Of a stretch of 64,000 nucleotides of DNA, positions 35,511-44,550 are shown in pieces (the stretch's first letter is position 1; each line of letters opens with the position of its first letter). The DNA lies in the NCBI GenBank assembly GCA_016937575.1, contig JAFHKN010000007.1, forward strand, positions 1-64,000. The letters run 5' to 3'. Under the pieces are notes generated by a model that saw nothing but the letters and a program-made list of their open reading frames with translations, searched no databases and had not been told where the DNA came from. This DNA comes from Roseomonas aeriglobus (GTDB taxonomy: Bacteria; Pseudomonadota; Alphaproteobacteria; Sphingomonadales; Sphingomonadaceae). A program made the position numbers and the translations under genes.

Positions 35511-36158
35511 TTAGATTTCCAAGAAGGCGCCTAAAACCTTGTGGCCTACCTCACCACTTCTTTCAGGATGAAATTGTACGCCGAAGATATTATCTCGATG
35601 AATAGCCGCAGTTATCTCTATGCCATCATAGTCCGTTGTAGCAAGAAGTTCATCGCGGTTAGTTGGATTACAGTGATAAGAGTGAACAAAATAAACTGAG
35701 TCGCTCTCCGGGGACAATTTAGAAAGCGGCGTATCATTCCACGCCTCGTCTTCGTTGCTGTAGCGAAGACCTGCCCAGCCGATGTGAGGAACGCGGCGGG
35801 TCATACCCGTGGGGCCAGATTCCTCGACACGTCGAACTTCACCCGCGACGAAGCCCAACCCGGGGTGATCGCCAAATTCGGTTGATCGTTCCATCAGCAC
35901 CTGCATGCCGATGCATATGCCCATGAACGGTCGTTCGGTAGCGACGAAATCCCGCAACGCATCCGCAATGCCGCCCGCCTGAAGCGCATCCATTGCGCGC
36001 GCGAAAGCGCCGACACCGGGAAGCAACACTCTATCGGCCTTGCGTATCGCGTTCGGATCGCTGGTCAAGACGGTGTCGCCGCCAATCGCGCGCAACGCAT
36101 TGCAGACGGAAAATACGTTGCCGATCCCGTAATCGACTACTACGGTCCGGCCAGTCAT
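35511..36158 (-). CDS. HisH-like glutamine amidotransferase subunit for sugar amidination
   Basis: The protein has 215 residues from ATG 36158 (MTGRTVVVDYGIGN), sharing an ATGA overlap with the HisF-like gene. The glutaminase nucleophile is Cys82 in GICIGMQVLM, and the C-terminal VQFHPERSGE supplies the His-Glu pair. Although HisH-like, it sits with a HisF-like and a WbpG-like gene, not with histidine genes; in Pseudomonas O-antigen loci such a trio makes the acetamidino group, with HisH releasing ammonia. The AT-rich gap to the IS3 element (35425-35510) holds nothing else. Confidence 0.88.
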   Translation of the reverse strand: MTGRTVVVDYGIGNVFSVCNALRAIGGDTVLTSDPNAIRKADRVLLPGVGAFARAMDALQAGGIADALRDFVATERPFMGICIGMQVLMERSTEFGDHPGLGFVAGEVRRVEESGPTGMTRRVPHIGWAGLRYSNEDEAWNDTPLSKLSPESDSVYFVHSYHCNPTNRDELLATTDYDGIEITAAIHRDNIFGVQFHPERSGEVGHKVLGAFLEI

Positions 36159-36931
36159 GCGACGAACTCCTGCACCGATTGGCGAGTCGGGATGCTGGCA
36201 TCCAAACATGCCTGACGATAATCAGACAAAGTCGCGCGATTGTTGTGAAGGTCACGCGCGATCGCGACGGCACTAACGTCCGGATTTCGCAAAACATCGA
36301 CGACATGACGTCGATCACCGACCCCTCCTGACGCGATTACAGGAATGTCGACTTCACGCGCTACTTCGCTGATCAACGCTACATCCATGCCCCGACCCGT
36401 GCCGTCTTGATCAATCGACGTCAAAAGGATTTCACCGGCGCCCAACTTTTGGCCCTCGGCCGCCCAAGCGACGACATCGCGCCCAGAATGGTTGCGGCCG
36501 TTCTCGGTCATCGCCTCCCACCCGCCGTTCGGCAGCCTCTTTGCTTCGATCGACAGCACCGTAGCCTGCGAGCCGTAGGTATCGGCAATCGCGGTGATGA
36601 TGCTAGGGTCGAGCGTCGCCGCGGTGTTGATCGCTACCTTGTCGGCACCGACGGCGAGCATAGCTCGTACAGCTTCTAGCGTCCGGATTCCGCCACCAAC
36701 GGTAATCGGAATGAAGACCTCCGCAGCGACTTCTCGTACCATGTCGTACAAATTGTTACGGCCGTAAAGGCTGGCCACTACGTCCATGTAGAGCAATTCG
36801 TCCGCGCCTTGAAGGTAATATTGCTCGGCCCGCTCTTTTGGGTCCCCCATCTTGCGCCATCCCTCGAGATGGACGCCCTTGATAAGGTGCTTCATCTTCA
36901 CGTCAAGACGAGCGATCAAACGTCGGTTCAT
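36155..36931 (-). CDS. HisF-like cyclase-family subunit for sugar amidination
   Basis: The protein has 258 residues, a TIM barrel with RLIARLDVK at the N-terminus, ITVGGGIRTLEAVRAMLAVG and PVIASGGVGD phosphate-binding loops. It differs from true HisF near the active site (SIEAKRLPNGGWEAMTENGR). It should channel ammonia from the HisH-like subunit toward the WbpG-like enzyme at 38289. It is second in the leftward operon, 35 bases after that gene. Moonlighting in histidine synthesis is unlikely, given the context. Confidence 0.88.
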   Translation of the reverse strand: MNRRLIARLDVKMKHLIKGVHLEGWRKMGDPKERAEQYYLQGADELLYMDVVASLYGRNNLYDMVREVAAEVFIPITVGGGIRTLEAVRAMLAVGADKVAINTAATLDPSIITAIADTYGSQATVLSIEAKRLPNGGWEAMTENGRNHSGRDVVAWAAEGQKLGAGEILLTSIDQDGTGRGMDVALISEVAREVDIPVIASGGVGDRRHVVDVLRNPDVSAVAIARDLHNNRATLSDYRQACLDASIPTRQSVQEFVA

Positions 36932-36966
36932 GGCATTGGCTACTCGTGAGGCTTGGGCCTGAAGTT

Positions 36967-38289
36967 TTAGTTCTGGTCGAAGACGGTATGGCGAAGACGC
37001 CAGACACCATCGTCAAACGCCCACAAGTGAGGCGAACGGAACCTGTTGGCGAGTGCATCGAAATACGCGCGATCCATGATTGGATCCTCGAACTGGCTTG
37101 CGGCCTCAGGAAACATCGCCGGCGGCAGGCTCAAATATTCGAAGAGTTCCTCGGCAAAACGCTCCGGAAACTCGCCATCGTAGCGGCGGACCAAGGCAAC
37201 GCCTTCTTCACGTTCGATGTCGCCTGAACGAATTTCCTGAGCCGCATCGTAGCTGGTCCGACCAATGCCAAATTTCACATGGGTCGTATAATAGTGCAGG
37301 TCGTCGATCCGATCGTCGATCGAATTATATTTCGAATAGGTGCCAGGCGTCCGCTCGGGCGATGCTTCGAAGCCGCCGTTCTCCACAGCAAAATAGTAGG
37401 CGGCCTGCGGGTGCCATTTGAGATAATAGCCTAGATAGTGGACTTCTACACCCTCTTGCTCAAGTTCACGCGGATCGGACGGCATATAGGCAGCAAGGTC
37501 AGATTTGCGAACGCCGAAGCGGTCGATCAGGTCGGCGACCGAGACACCGCCCAGATAAGTTTCTTCATCCGATGCCATGGAAAAATAGTCGTAATCGCGC
37601 TTGGCGCTTTCGTTATCGGCGATCGGATTGCCATATTCGGCTTCGTTCTCACCGTAGAAGATTAGCGGAATGCCCATCTTCGCGGCGAACCCTGGCGCAA
37701 AACCTTTTTGTCCGATGATAAAAGGCTGGAACGGATGGAACAGGTTCTCGACCGCAAGCCGTGTCATCAATCGCTTCACCCGACCGTTGGGGGTCAGGAG
37801 GTAATTATCGAACCCGGCGTGGATCCAGCGGTTGAAATTGCGCCAACCCCAGTCGGTGTAAATATGCGGTGCCCAAGTGCAGGTGAGCGGATTCATTCCA
37901 AACTCATATTTGAGCATCCAGGACTGGTAGAAGGAATCCTTACCGCCCGAACCCGGGACCAGGCAGTCATAGGATCCGTTGCGTGACCGGTATTTATCGC
38001 ACAGCGCACTCAGTTCCGCACGGCGACGATCCCAATCGATCACTTCGTGCTTTCGTTCGGCGTTGCGGCACGCATCGCAGACACCCTGATCATCGAAGGC
38101 AATGACGGATTTCTTGCTTTCTGTGGTATGCCTGTACTCGACCGCGGAATTCGGTCGCTGGTTCGAGATGACGCATTTCCGGCAGAAAGCGACGTGGGGG
38201 GGAAGACCGTACTTGGTTTCGGTCGGCGCCACGTTCGGACCATAACGCCCTAAATCTATCGCTTCCTTCCGCGGGTCCGCGTAGGTCAT
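36967..38289 (-). CDS. N-acetyl sugar amidotransferase (WbpG/PseA/PtmG type)
   Basis: The protein has 440 residues. The ATP-pyrophosphatase loop SGGKDS is at residues 114-119. Cys36, Cys39, Cys71 and Cys74 (CRKC, CDAC) look like a zinc site. The family makes acetamidino from N-acetyl groups on sugars: WbpG on a mannuronic acid derivative, PseA on pseudaminic acid and PtmG on legionaminic acid. Here it heads the operon with the HisH- and HisF-like genes and, with the nonulosonic genes on the same plasmid, suggests an acetamidino nonulosonate. The promoter should lie in 38290-38483, shared with the divergent membrane gene. Confidence 0.9.
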   Translation of the reverse strand: MTYADPRKEAIDLGRYGPNVAPTETKYGLPPHVAFCRKCVISNQRPNSAVEYRHTTESKKSVIAFDDQGVCDACRNAERKHEVIDWDRRRAELSALCDKYRSRNGSYDCLVPGSGGKDSFYQSWMLKYEFGMNPLTCTWAPHIYTDWGWRNFNRWIHAGFDNYLLTPNGRVKRLMTRLAVENLFHPFQPFIIGQKGFAPGFAAKMGIPLIFYGENEAEYGNPIADNESAKRDYDYFSMASDEETYLGGVSVADLIDRFGVRKSDLAAYMPSDPRELEQEGVEVHYLGYYLKWHPQAAYYFAVENGGFEASPERTPGTYSKYNSIDDRIDDLHYYTTHVKFGIGRTSYDAAQEIRSGDIEREEGVALVRRYDGEFPERFAEELFEYLSLPPAMFPEAASQFEDPIMDRAYFDALANRFRSPHLWAFDDGVWRLRHTVFDQN

Positions 38290-38483
38290 CTTTGATCTTT
38301 CTTTTTGATTGCCTTGCCACGCTAGTGGCCAAGGTGTGCCGGATTGTCAATTTCGGCGCGTACCGCAGCGCCGGACATGGGATGCGATGGCCACATGGAT
38401 CGATGATTGCGATCCTTGCCCGGGGCTGATGGATAGGAAAAACGCGGTTCCGCTCGATGGCGAAATGACCTAAGCTACCATTG
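38290..38483. promoter_or_regulatory. Divergent promoter region between amidination and export operons
   Basis: This 194-bp gap separates the leftward amidotransferase operon from the rightward polysaccharide genes and must carry both promoters. I see no strong -35/-10 pair or palindrome that I would commit to. Confidence 0.45.
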
Positions 38484-39869
38484 ATGCGTCGTTTTCCCAA
38501 TCTGCCTGACAAATATCGCCCAGATCCTTCTTTCACGATGTTGGCAATCTTCCTTTGCATCCTTTGGGTGGCGGGAGGAGCATCCCGTGCTGATGTGATG
38601 GGGCAGGCCATCGTTCGGTTCGGCGGATGGACCGTCATCGCGTTGACAGTCGTAAGAGGGGACAGGCCATCATTTTCGGACGTCCAACCGGTTGGATATC
38701 TGCTGCTCGCAATAATTAGTCTTCCGTTGGTGCAACTGCTGCCGCTTCCACCGGCATTGTGGGAGCATTTGCCCGGACGCGACCTGTTCACGACAATCGA
38801 CCCGATCCTCGGCCAGGCGCAGCCATGGCGGCCGTGGTCGATCGTACCTGGCAACACGCTCAACGCCCTGTTCTCACTGATCGTACCAGTCGCCGTTTTG
38901 ATTTTGATGGTACAGATGTCCGAGGCGCAAAGATCTTGGATACCCGGCCTGCTTCTGGTGCTGATCGCGGCTTCGACGATCCTGGGTCTGCTGCAATTCT
39001 CCGGCGCAGGTTTCGACAACCCATTCGTGAACGATTCGCCTTGGTACGTCGGCGGCATCTTCGCTAACCGCAATCACTTCGCGCTCTGGCTTGCGATCGG
39101 ATGCGCCATTGCGCCGGTGTGGGCATTTAGAGATCATCGGGCTCGTCGCTGGCGGGCTTTGGTTGCCCTAGGGCTGGTGCTCCTCTTTTCTCTCACTCTT
39201 CTCGCCACCGGGTCCCGTGCCGGATTGCTGCTCGGAACCGTCGCCCTCGGCTTCGCGCTGGCGATGTCATGGTCTAGCCTGAAGCAGCAGCTGCGGCATG
39301 CTCCACGATGGGCCTTTCCCGCGCTGATCGTGGCCGTCGTCACCTCTGTCGGGTTTCTGGTGACGATCAGCATATCGGCTGATCGTGCCATCTCCATTCA
39401 GCGTGTGTTTGCCCTTGATGCCGGACGAGATCTGCGGGCGCGGGCATTACCGCATGTATGGTCGATGGTCCGGGCCTATTTTCCAGCAGGATCGGGAATG
39501 GGCAGCTTCGAACCCGTTTTCAGGATGCGAGAACCGTTCGAGCTGTTGAAGCCGACCTATTTCAACCACGCACATGACGATTTCCTCGAACTGCTCTCCG
39601 ACGGCGGGCTTCTAGCCGGTCTGTTGATGGCGGTGGCAATGGGGTGGTGGGCCGTGGCGACCATCCGTGTCTGGCGGGGCGGGGCCGATGCCCGCCTGGG
39701 CCGGCTTGGATCGACGACGATCCTGCTGGTGATAATCGCCAGCGTGTTTGACTATCCGGCCCGCGTGCCGACGATTATGGCGGTCATCACGATTGCGGCG
39801 ACATGGCTGAGCCAGGCGCAAAGGTCATATCCGCGACCTGCTTTACCCACTGACGCCCAGCAATTATAG
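38484..39869 (+). CDS. O-antigen ligase/polymerase family membrane protein
   Basis: The protein has 461 residues from ATG 38484. About 10 to 12 membrane spans surround the Wzy_C-type core FANRNHFALWLAIGCAIAPV, TGSRAGLLLGTVAL, and a large periplasmic loop with FPAGSGMGSFEPVFRM and TYFNHAHDDFLELLSDGG. The HAHDD segment is typical of these ligases. It is the best candidate for the polysaccharide polymerase (Wzy) or a ligase. It stands 38 bases before wza. The membrane protein at 314 is a second candidate polymerase. Confidence 0.85.
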   Translation: MRRFPNLPDKYRPDPSFTMLAIFLCILWVAGGASRADVMGQAIVRFGGWTVIALTVVRGDRPSFSDVQPVGYLLLAIISLPLVQLLPLPPALWEHLPGRDLFTTIDPILGQAQPWRPWSIVPGNTLNALFSLIVPVAVLILMVQMSEAQRSWIPGLLLVLIAASTILGLLQFSGAGFDNPFVNDSPWYVGGIFANRNHFALWLAIGCAIAPVWAFRDHRARRWRALVALGLVLLFSLTLLATGSRAGLLLGTVALGFALAMSWSSLKQQLRHAPRWAFPALIVAVVTSVGFLVTISISADRAISIQRVFALDAGRDLRARALPHVWSMVRAYFPAGSGMGSFEPVFRMREPFELLKPTYFNHAHDDFLELLSDGGLLAGLLMAVAMGWWAVATIRVWRGGADARLGRLGSTTILLVIIASVFDYPARVPTIMAVITIAATWLSQAQRSYPRPALPTDAQQL

Positions 39870-39907
39870 GCGCCGAACTTCCCTCATCGGTCGGATACAC
39901 GCAGAAT

Positions 39908-40618
39908 ATGCGCACGATTTGTATATTAATCTTTGCAGCCACCGTCCTCACCGGCTGCGTGGGAAGGCAGCCGCTATCATCCACTGAGCGACTTACCGTC
40001 GTTGAGGGAAGCGCCGCGCTCCCCCCTCCAGAGCGTGACGATTTGATTGCCGGAGACCGCCCGTCGTTGATCGGGCCGCTCGATACAATCGAGGTCGATG
40101 TGTTCGGTATCCCGGACCTGGGCCGTGAAATGCAGGTAGACGCTAGTGGTCGTATCGCCATGCCGCTCGCCGGCACAGTCGATGCAAGGGGTAAGACATC
40201 CGAGGAACTGGCCCGCGCTGTGGAGGCGGCTCTTCGCGCCCGGTTCGTTCGCAACCCGCAGGTCACGATCAACATCAAGAATTCAGTCAGTCAGGTCGTC
40301 ACGATCGACGGCCAGGTGGTTGAGCCCGGACTGTATCCCGTCACCAACCAGATGACGCTGATGCGCGTGATCGCGTCGGCGAAGGGATTGAGCGAATTCG
40401 CCCGCCAAGACGACGTGATCATCCTGCGGACTGTCGGTGGACGCCGCATGGCGGGCCTCTACAACGTCGCCGCGATCCGTCAGGGGGTCTATGACGATCC
40501 CGCCATCTACGCGAACGACGTGATAGTTGTCGGGGATTCGCCGCAACGTCGCCTCTTCCGAGATTTGGTCTCGGTATCCCCGCTGCTTGCAGCGCCGCTG
40601 ATCGCTATTCTCCAGTAA
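39908..40618 (+). CDS. Outer-membrane polysaccharide export lipoprotein (Wza-like)
   Basis: The protein has 236 residues, with signal peptide and lipobox LTGC (Cys17). A poly-export domain follows (IGPLDTIEVDVFGIPDLGRE, ..ARFVRNPQVTINIKN) and one SLBB domain (GLYPVTNQMTLMRVIASAKG). It is shorter than E. coli Wza and lacks the extended C-terminal helix region, as in many sphingomonad (GelD/SpsD-like) exporters. It forms the outer-membrane channel for the exopolysaccharide and works with the Wzc-like kinase 11 bases downstream. Confidence 0.92.
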   Translation: MRTICILIFAATVLTGCVGRQPLSSTERLTVVEGSAALPPPERDDLIAGDRPSLIGPLDTIEVDVFGIPDLGREMQVDASGRIAMPLAGTVDARGKTSEELARAVEAALRARFVRNPQVTINIKNSVSQVVTIDGQVVEPGLYPVTNQMTLMRVIASAKGLSEFARQDDVIILRTVGGRRMAGLYNVAAIRQGVYDDPAIYANDVIVVGDSPQRRLFRDLVSVSPLLAAPLIAILQ

Positions 40619-40629
40619 GGCCTGCTTCA

Positions 40630-42831
40630 ATGAACATGGTCATTCCCAACCTGCGCGACGACATACCGAACGGGCGCGCGCCCATGGTCGGACCGGGTGA
40701 GCGCCTTCCCCTGGTCAGACAGTATCTACGTATAGTCACTCGGTGGCGGTACGTCATTCTGGGAGCCACGGCGGCCTGCTTGTTGCTGGGGCTGATCGTC
40801 ACGCTGTTGATGACACCCCAATATACGGCGACATCGCAGATCGAGATTTCCCGCGAAGCCAATCAGGTTACGAACTTTCAGGGCGTGGAACGCGAAACCA
40901 GCATCGCCGACCAGGAGTTCTATCAGACGCAGTACGGGCTTCTGCAGTCTCGCTCGCTCGCCGAACGGGTGGCACTGCAATTGCGTTTGATCGATGACCG
41001 GGCGTTCTTCGAGCGTTTCGGGGTCGCGGACAGCGAGCCAGATCTAACAATCGCCAATGGTCGCTACCCAATTTCCGGTCGGGCGGGGCGGCAGCGGATC
41101 GCTGGCGAAATCCTTTTAAGGCATTTGAAGATCACTCCGATTCGCCTCTCGCGTTTGGTCGAGATCAGTTTCACAAGCCCGGATGCAGTTTTTTCGGCCC
41201 GGGTCGCCAATGCGTGGGCAGACAATTTCATTAATATTAATTTGGAGCGAAAGGTTCAGGCTACGTCATACGGTCGGAATCTGCTTCAGCGCGAGCTTGC
41301 ACAGGCCAAGGAACGCTTGGATGAATCTCAACGGCAGTTGGTCGGCTATGCGACAAACCAAAGGATCATCAACCTGCCGGGGCAGACAAACGCCAACGGC
41401 ACGACATCGGAACGGTCGATCGTCGCGGATGAACTTGCAACGTTAAGCAACACGCTTTCGCAAGCGACCGCAGACCGGATCCAGGCCGAAGCCCGCTACA
41501 GGGAAGCCGGACGTGCGGGGGCGTCCTCCGAAGCCTTGCGCAACCAAGCCATCAATTCGCTGCGTCAGCGCCGTGCAGAGCTCTCGGCAGACTATGAGCG
41601 CCTGATGGTGCAGTTCGAACCGGAATACCCCCAGGCGCGCGCGCTCAAGTCTCAGATCGACCAACTCGATCGATCGATTGGTCGTGAAGAGAACCGAGTA
41701 TCAGGATCGCTGCAGACGGATTATCGCCAAGCCTTGGAACGCGAAGGGGCTCTGCGGGCACGGGTCGAAAACCTAAAGTCCAGTTTCCTGGATCTGCGCC
41801 GTCGCAGCATCCAGTACAATATCTATCAGCAGGAAGTGGATACCAACCGTACCTTGTACGATGGCCTGCTACAGCGTTTCAAAGAGATCGGTGTCGCCGG
41901 CGGGGTCGGGGTCAACAATATCGCGATCGTGGATCCGGCCGACACGCCCCAGAAACCATCTAGTCCGCGCCTGATTCTCAACTTGGCAATCGCTTTCATT
42001 CTGGGGATCGCACTGGGCAGTGCGCTGGCGTTCGTACTGGAGCAGATCGACGAGGCAATCGCGGATCCGGAGGAGGTTGAGCGGCGACTTGGGCTACCGT
42101 TGCTGGGGTCGGTTCCGAAGGTCGACGGCGTCACGCCCAAAGAGGCGCTGTTGGATCGGAAGTCGGAACTGGTGGATGCTTATCTCACGATCCAGACCAA
42201 CCTCGCTTTCGCGACCGAGCATGGCGTGCCGCGGTCGCTGGCGGTCACATCGACACGACCGGCCGAGGGAAAATCGACGACTGCCCTAGCCGTCTCAACC
42301 ATGCTCGCACGGGCTCACAGGAAGGTCATCTTGGTGGATGGCGATATGCGCTCGCCCTCGATCCATCACTTGGGCGATGTTAATCACGATCATGGCCTGA
42401 GCAATTTCCTGGCCGGACAAGATGCAATTTCACCGCTCATTTTCGAAATGCATGACCTCGGCTTCTCAGCGATGTCAGCCGGCCCCATTCCGCCAAATGC
42501 AGCGGAATTGCTGACCGGATCACGACTGCCGCTGCTTATTTCGCGACTTCTCGAAACCTATGATCATGTTGTGATCGATTCTCCACCGGTGATGGGCCTA
42601 GCGGATGCGCCGCTGATTGCGAGCCGTGTGGAAGGCGTGATCTATGCCATCGAGTCCCATGGGATAAGGTCCAGCCTGGTTAGGACAGCACTCGGTCGCC
42701 TTTCCGCCGCTAATGCCCGCATCTTTGGCGGTGTCCTGACTAAATTCGAGTCCCATAAGGCGCATTACGGCTATGGTTACGAATATGGATATGGGTACGG
42801 ACGCGACACCAAGTCCGGCAATAAGCGTTGA
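40630..42831 (+). CDS. Polysaccharide copolymerase with tyrosine autokinase (Wzc-like)
   Basis: The protein has 733 residues. An N-terminal Wzz-like domain has membrane spans at about 45-65 and 445-465, with a long coiled-coil periplasmic section between. The cytoplasmic BY-kinase follows: Walker A TRPAEGKSTTAL (about 540-552), Walker A' VDGDMRSP (about 568) and Walker B VVIDSPPVMG (about 646). The C-terminus ends in a tyrosine cluster HYGYGYEYGYGYGRDTK, the autophosphorylation site. It controls chain length and export with Wza. Kinase and copolymerase are fused, as in proteobacterial Wzc. Confidence 0.93.
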   Translation: MNMVIPNLRDDIPNGRAPMVGPGERLPLVRQYLRIVTRWRYVILGATAACLLLGLIVTLLMTPQYTATSQIEISREANQVTNFQGVERETSIADQEFYQTQYGLLQSRSLAERVALQLRLIDDRAFFERFGVADSEPDLTIANGRYPISGRAGRQRIAGEILLRHLKITPIRLSRLVEISFTSPDAVFSARVANAWADNFININLERKVQATSYGRNLLQRELAQAKERLDESQRQLVGYATNQRIINLPGQTNANGTTSERSIVADELATLSNTLSQATADRIQAEARYREAGRAGASSEALRNQAINSLRQRRAELSADYERLMVQFEPEYPQARALKSQIDQLDRSIGREENRVSGSLQTDYRQALEREGALRARVENLKSSFLDLRRRSIQYNIYQQEVDTNRTLYDGLLQRFKEIGVAGGVGVNNIAIVDPADTPQKPSSPRLILNLAIAFILGIALGSALAFVLEQIDEAIADPEEVERRLGLPLLGSVPKVDGVTPKEALLDRKSELVDAYLTIQTNLAFATEHGVPRSLAVTSTRPAEGKSTTALAVSTMLARAHRKVILVDGDMRSPSIHHLGDVNHDHGLSNFLAGQDAISPLIFEMHDLGFSAMSAGPIPPNAAELLTGSRLPLLISRLLETYDHVVIDSPPVMGLADAPLIASRVEGVIYAIESHGIRSSLVRTALGRLSAANARIFGGVLTKFESHKAHYGYGYEYGYGYGRDTKSGNKR

Positions 42832-44075
42832 TGGTTTGTTATCATCGGTTCGAGGAGCAGTCGCGGCCGTTCCGGAAATGGATAGTGCGAGGATCACTGG
42901 CGTTGGCTGTGGTGGCGGTAGGATCTGTCTCGGTCACGCATTCGCTGGCTATGACGTTGAAGGACGAGGCTCCTGAGCGTGCCTATGTGATGGCACCTTG
43001 GGATGGTCAGGTGGCGGCGCTCTTCGCCCGCACATTGTTCGGCGTCGATGCGTCTCCCGCTGCCCAGACACGGGCGGGGCAGATCGCACTGGCGGCATTG
43101 CGATCGGACCCTACAGTAGTTCCTGCCGTTACGACGTTAGCCATTCGCGCTCAAGTCGAAGGCGATACTGGCAAGACCCGCAGATTGTTCGCCTACGCGC
43201 AAAGCTTGTCCCGTCGCGACCTGGTGACCCAGTTGTGGATGATCGAGGACGCCGTCGAACGAGGGGACATCCCCGGCGCGATGAGAAACTATGATATCGC
43301 GTTGCGAACGTCGCGGTTCACGCCGCAACTGCTCTATCCGACCCTAACCACCGCGATGGACGATCCGGCAATCCGGCGGGCGCTGGTCGAAACCTTGTCG
43401 AGACAGCCGCTCTGGATCACAAGCTTCGTCGAACATGTCGCCAACAACGGGGAGCCGATGACGGCGGCCCAGCTTTTCCAGGATCTGTCTGCCGTGCAGG
43501 TGCCGATCCCGCAAGATGCGAGGGCCGACGTAATTGAGGCGCTAATCAGGAAACAACGCTTCTCTGCGGCCTGGAATTATTACCGATCGATCCGCCGCGG
43601 TACGGACCCGCGGATGTCGCGGGATCCGGAATTTTCAGCTGCGCTGGAAAGCCCCACTGCTTTTGATTGGCGACCAGTAATCGACAACGCGGGAATTTCG
43701 GCCGTGATCCAGCCGGGCGAGCAGAATGGGGTTTTCGATTTCGCGGTTCCGGCAACGATTGGCGGTACGGTCCTCCAGCAGATGCAATTGCTGCCGCCGG
43801 GCAGATATGACCTGACGGGGAGGAGCGAAGATCTTGAGCAGCCCGCGGACACTCGGCCATATTGGGCGCTCCAGTGCGACACCGGGCGTGAGTTGGGCCG
43901 CATCGATATGCCCAATTCTGCCGAGGACGGTGGCAGATTTGCCGGAAGCTTTACCATTCCGAGCGATTGCAGAGCCCAAAATCTGAAGCTGGTTGTCCGA
44001 CCATCGAATTCGGTGGCCGGCGTGACCGGAAAGATTCTCAGCGTCCAGCTGCATCCATCGGGATCCACGCGATGA
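42831..44075 (+). CDS. Periplasmic TPR-like protein of the export cluster
   Basis: The protein has 414 residues from ATG 42831 (TGATG junction with wzc). One N-terminal membrane anchor (about residues 20-40) is followed by helical repeats with TPR spacing (residues 70-280) and a beta-rich C-terminal domain (LLPPGRYDLTGRSEDLEQPA). I do not recognise a named family. Location between wzc and the polymer genes suggests a scaffold or an export accessory protein in the periplasm. Confidence 0.7.
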   Translation: MVCYHRFEEQSRPFRKWIVRGSLALAVVAVGSVSVTHSLAMTLKDEAPERAYVMAPWDGQVAALFARTLFGVDASPAAQTRAGQIALAALRSDPTVVPAVTTLAIRAQVEGDTGKTRRLFAYAQSLSRRDLVTQLWMIEDAVERGDIPGAMRNYDIALRTSRFTPQLLYPTLTTAMDDPAIRRALVETLSRQPLWITSFVEHVANNGEPMTAAQLFQDLSAVQVPIPQDARADVIEALIRKQRFSAAWNYYRSIRRGTDPRMSRDPEFSAALESPTAFDWRPVIDNAGISAVIQPGEQNGVFDFAVPATIGGTVLQQMQLLPPGRYDLTGRSEDLEQPADTRPYWALQCDTGRELGRIDMPNSAEDGGRFAGSFTIPSDCRAQNLKLVVRPSNSVAGVTGKILSVQLHPSGSTR

Positions 44076-44452
44076 AGACCAACCCATTTATCTGCAAATG
44101 CCGTGCACCGGTATCCTGCGCCGCCGTCCTGGCGCTGGCCGTCCCGACCTGGGCTGCAGCGCAGAATCGACAGGCGCAGTTCGATACCGACATCGTCAGT
44201 CGGGATGTGCCCCCACGACCCGTTCAGGATGGGCAAACAGCGGAGCTCGGCGCAAACCGGGTCGGCCAGCGACAAAGCGTGACCCAGGCGGCCGAGGAAG
44301 CGCGGGTGACGCCAATGGCGCGTCTCAATGGGCGTATCCAGAACCGGGTGCAAGCAAGGATCCGAAACCGCATCGATCGTTACTATGACCCTACGGCGAA
44401 TGCGACATCACCTTTCGTCATCGCCGGCCAAAAGGTACAGCGTCAACGCTGA
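44072..44452 (+). CDS. Small secreted protein of the export cluster
   Basis: The protein has 126 residues from ATG 44072, sharing an ATGA overlap with the previous gene. It has a clear signal peptide ending ALAVPTWAAAQ and then a polar, Gln/Arg-rich chain (NGRIQNRVQARIRNRIDRYY). No domain is recognised. It is probably periplasmic, possibly a partner of the TPR-like protein. Confidence 0.65.
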   Translation: MKTNPFICKCRAPVSCAAVLALAVPTWAAAQNRQAQFDTDIVSRDVPPRPVQDGQTAELGANRVGQRQSVTQAAEEARVTPMARLNGRIQNRVQARIRNRIDRYYDPTANATSPFVIAGQKVQRQR

Positions 44453-44550
44453 CCGGCCGGTCGGTGGTTTCGTCACCGCTGCCTTGTATGTTGCTTGAGA
44501 ACCCGGCATGTGGCGCCGACACGTTACTCCAATAAAACAGGCGTGGACCC

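Noticed and set aside
35511..36931. Histidine biosynthesis genes hisH and hisF
   Set aside because: No other his genes are nearby and the pair is in an operon with a WbpG/PseA-like amidotransferase, which is the known context of the sugar-amidinating paralogues.
38090..39073. Long minus-strand open frame opposite the ligase-like gene
   Set aside because: It overlaps the coding part of the divergent genes on the other strand, has Arg/Ser/Pro-rich composition and no recognisable motif. It is a high-GC shadow.
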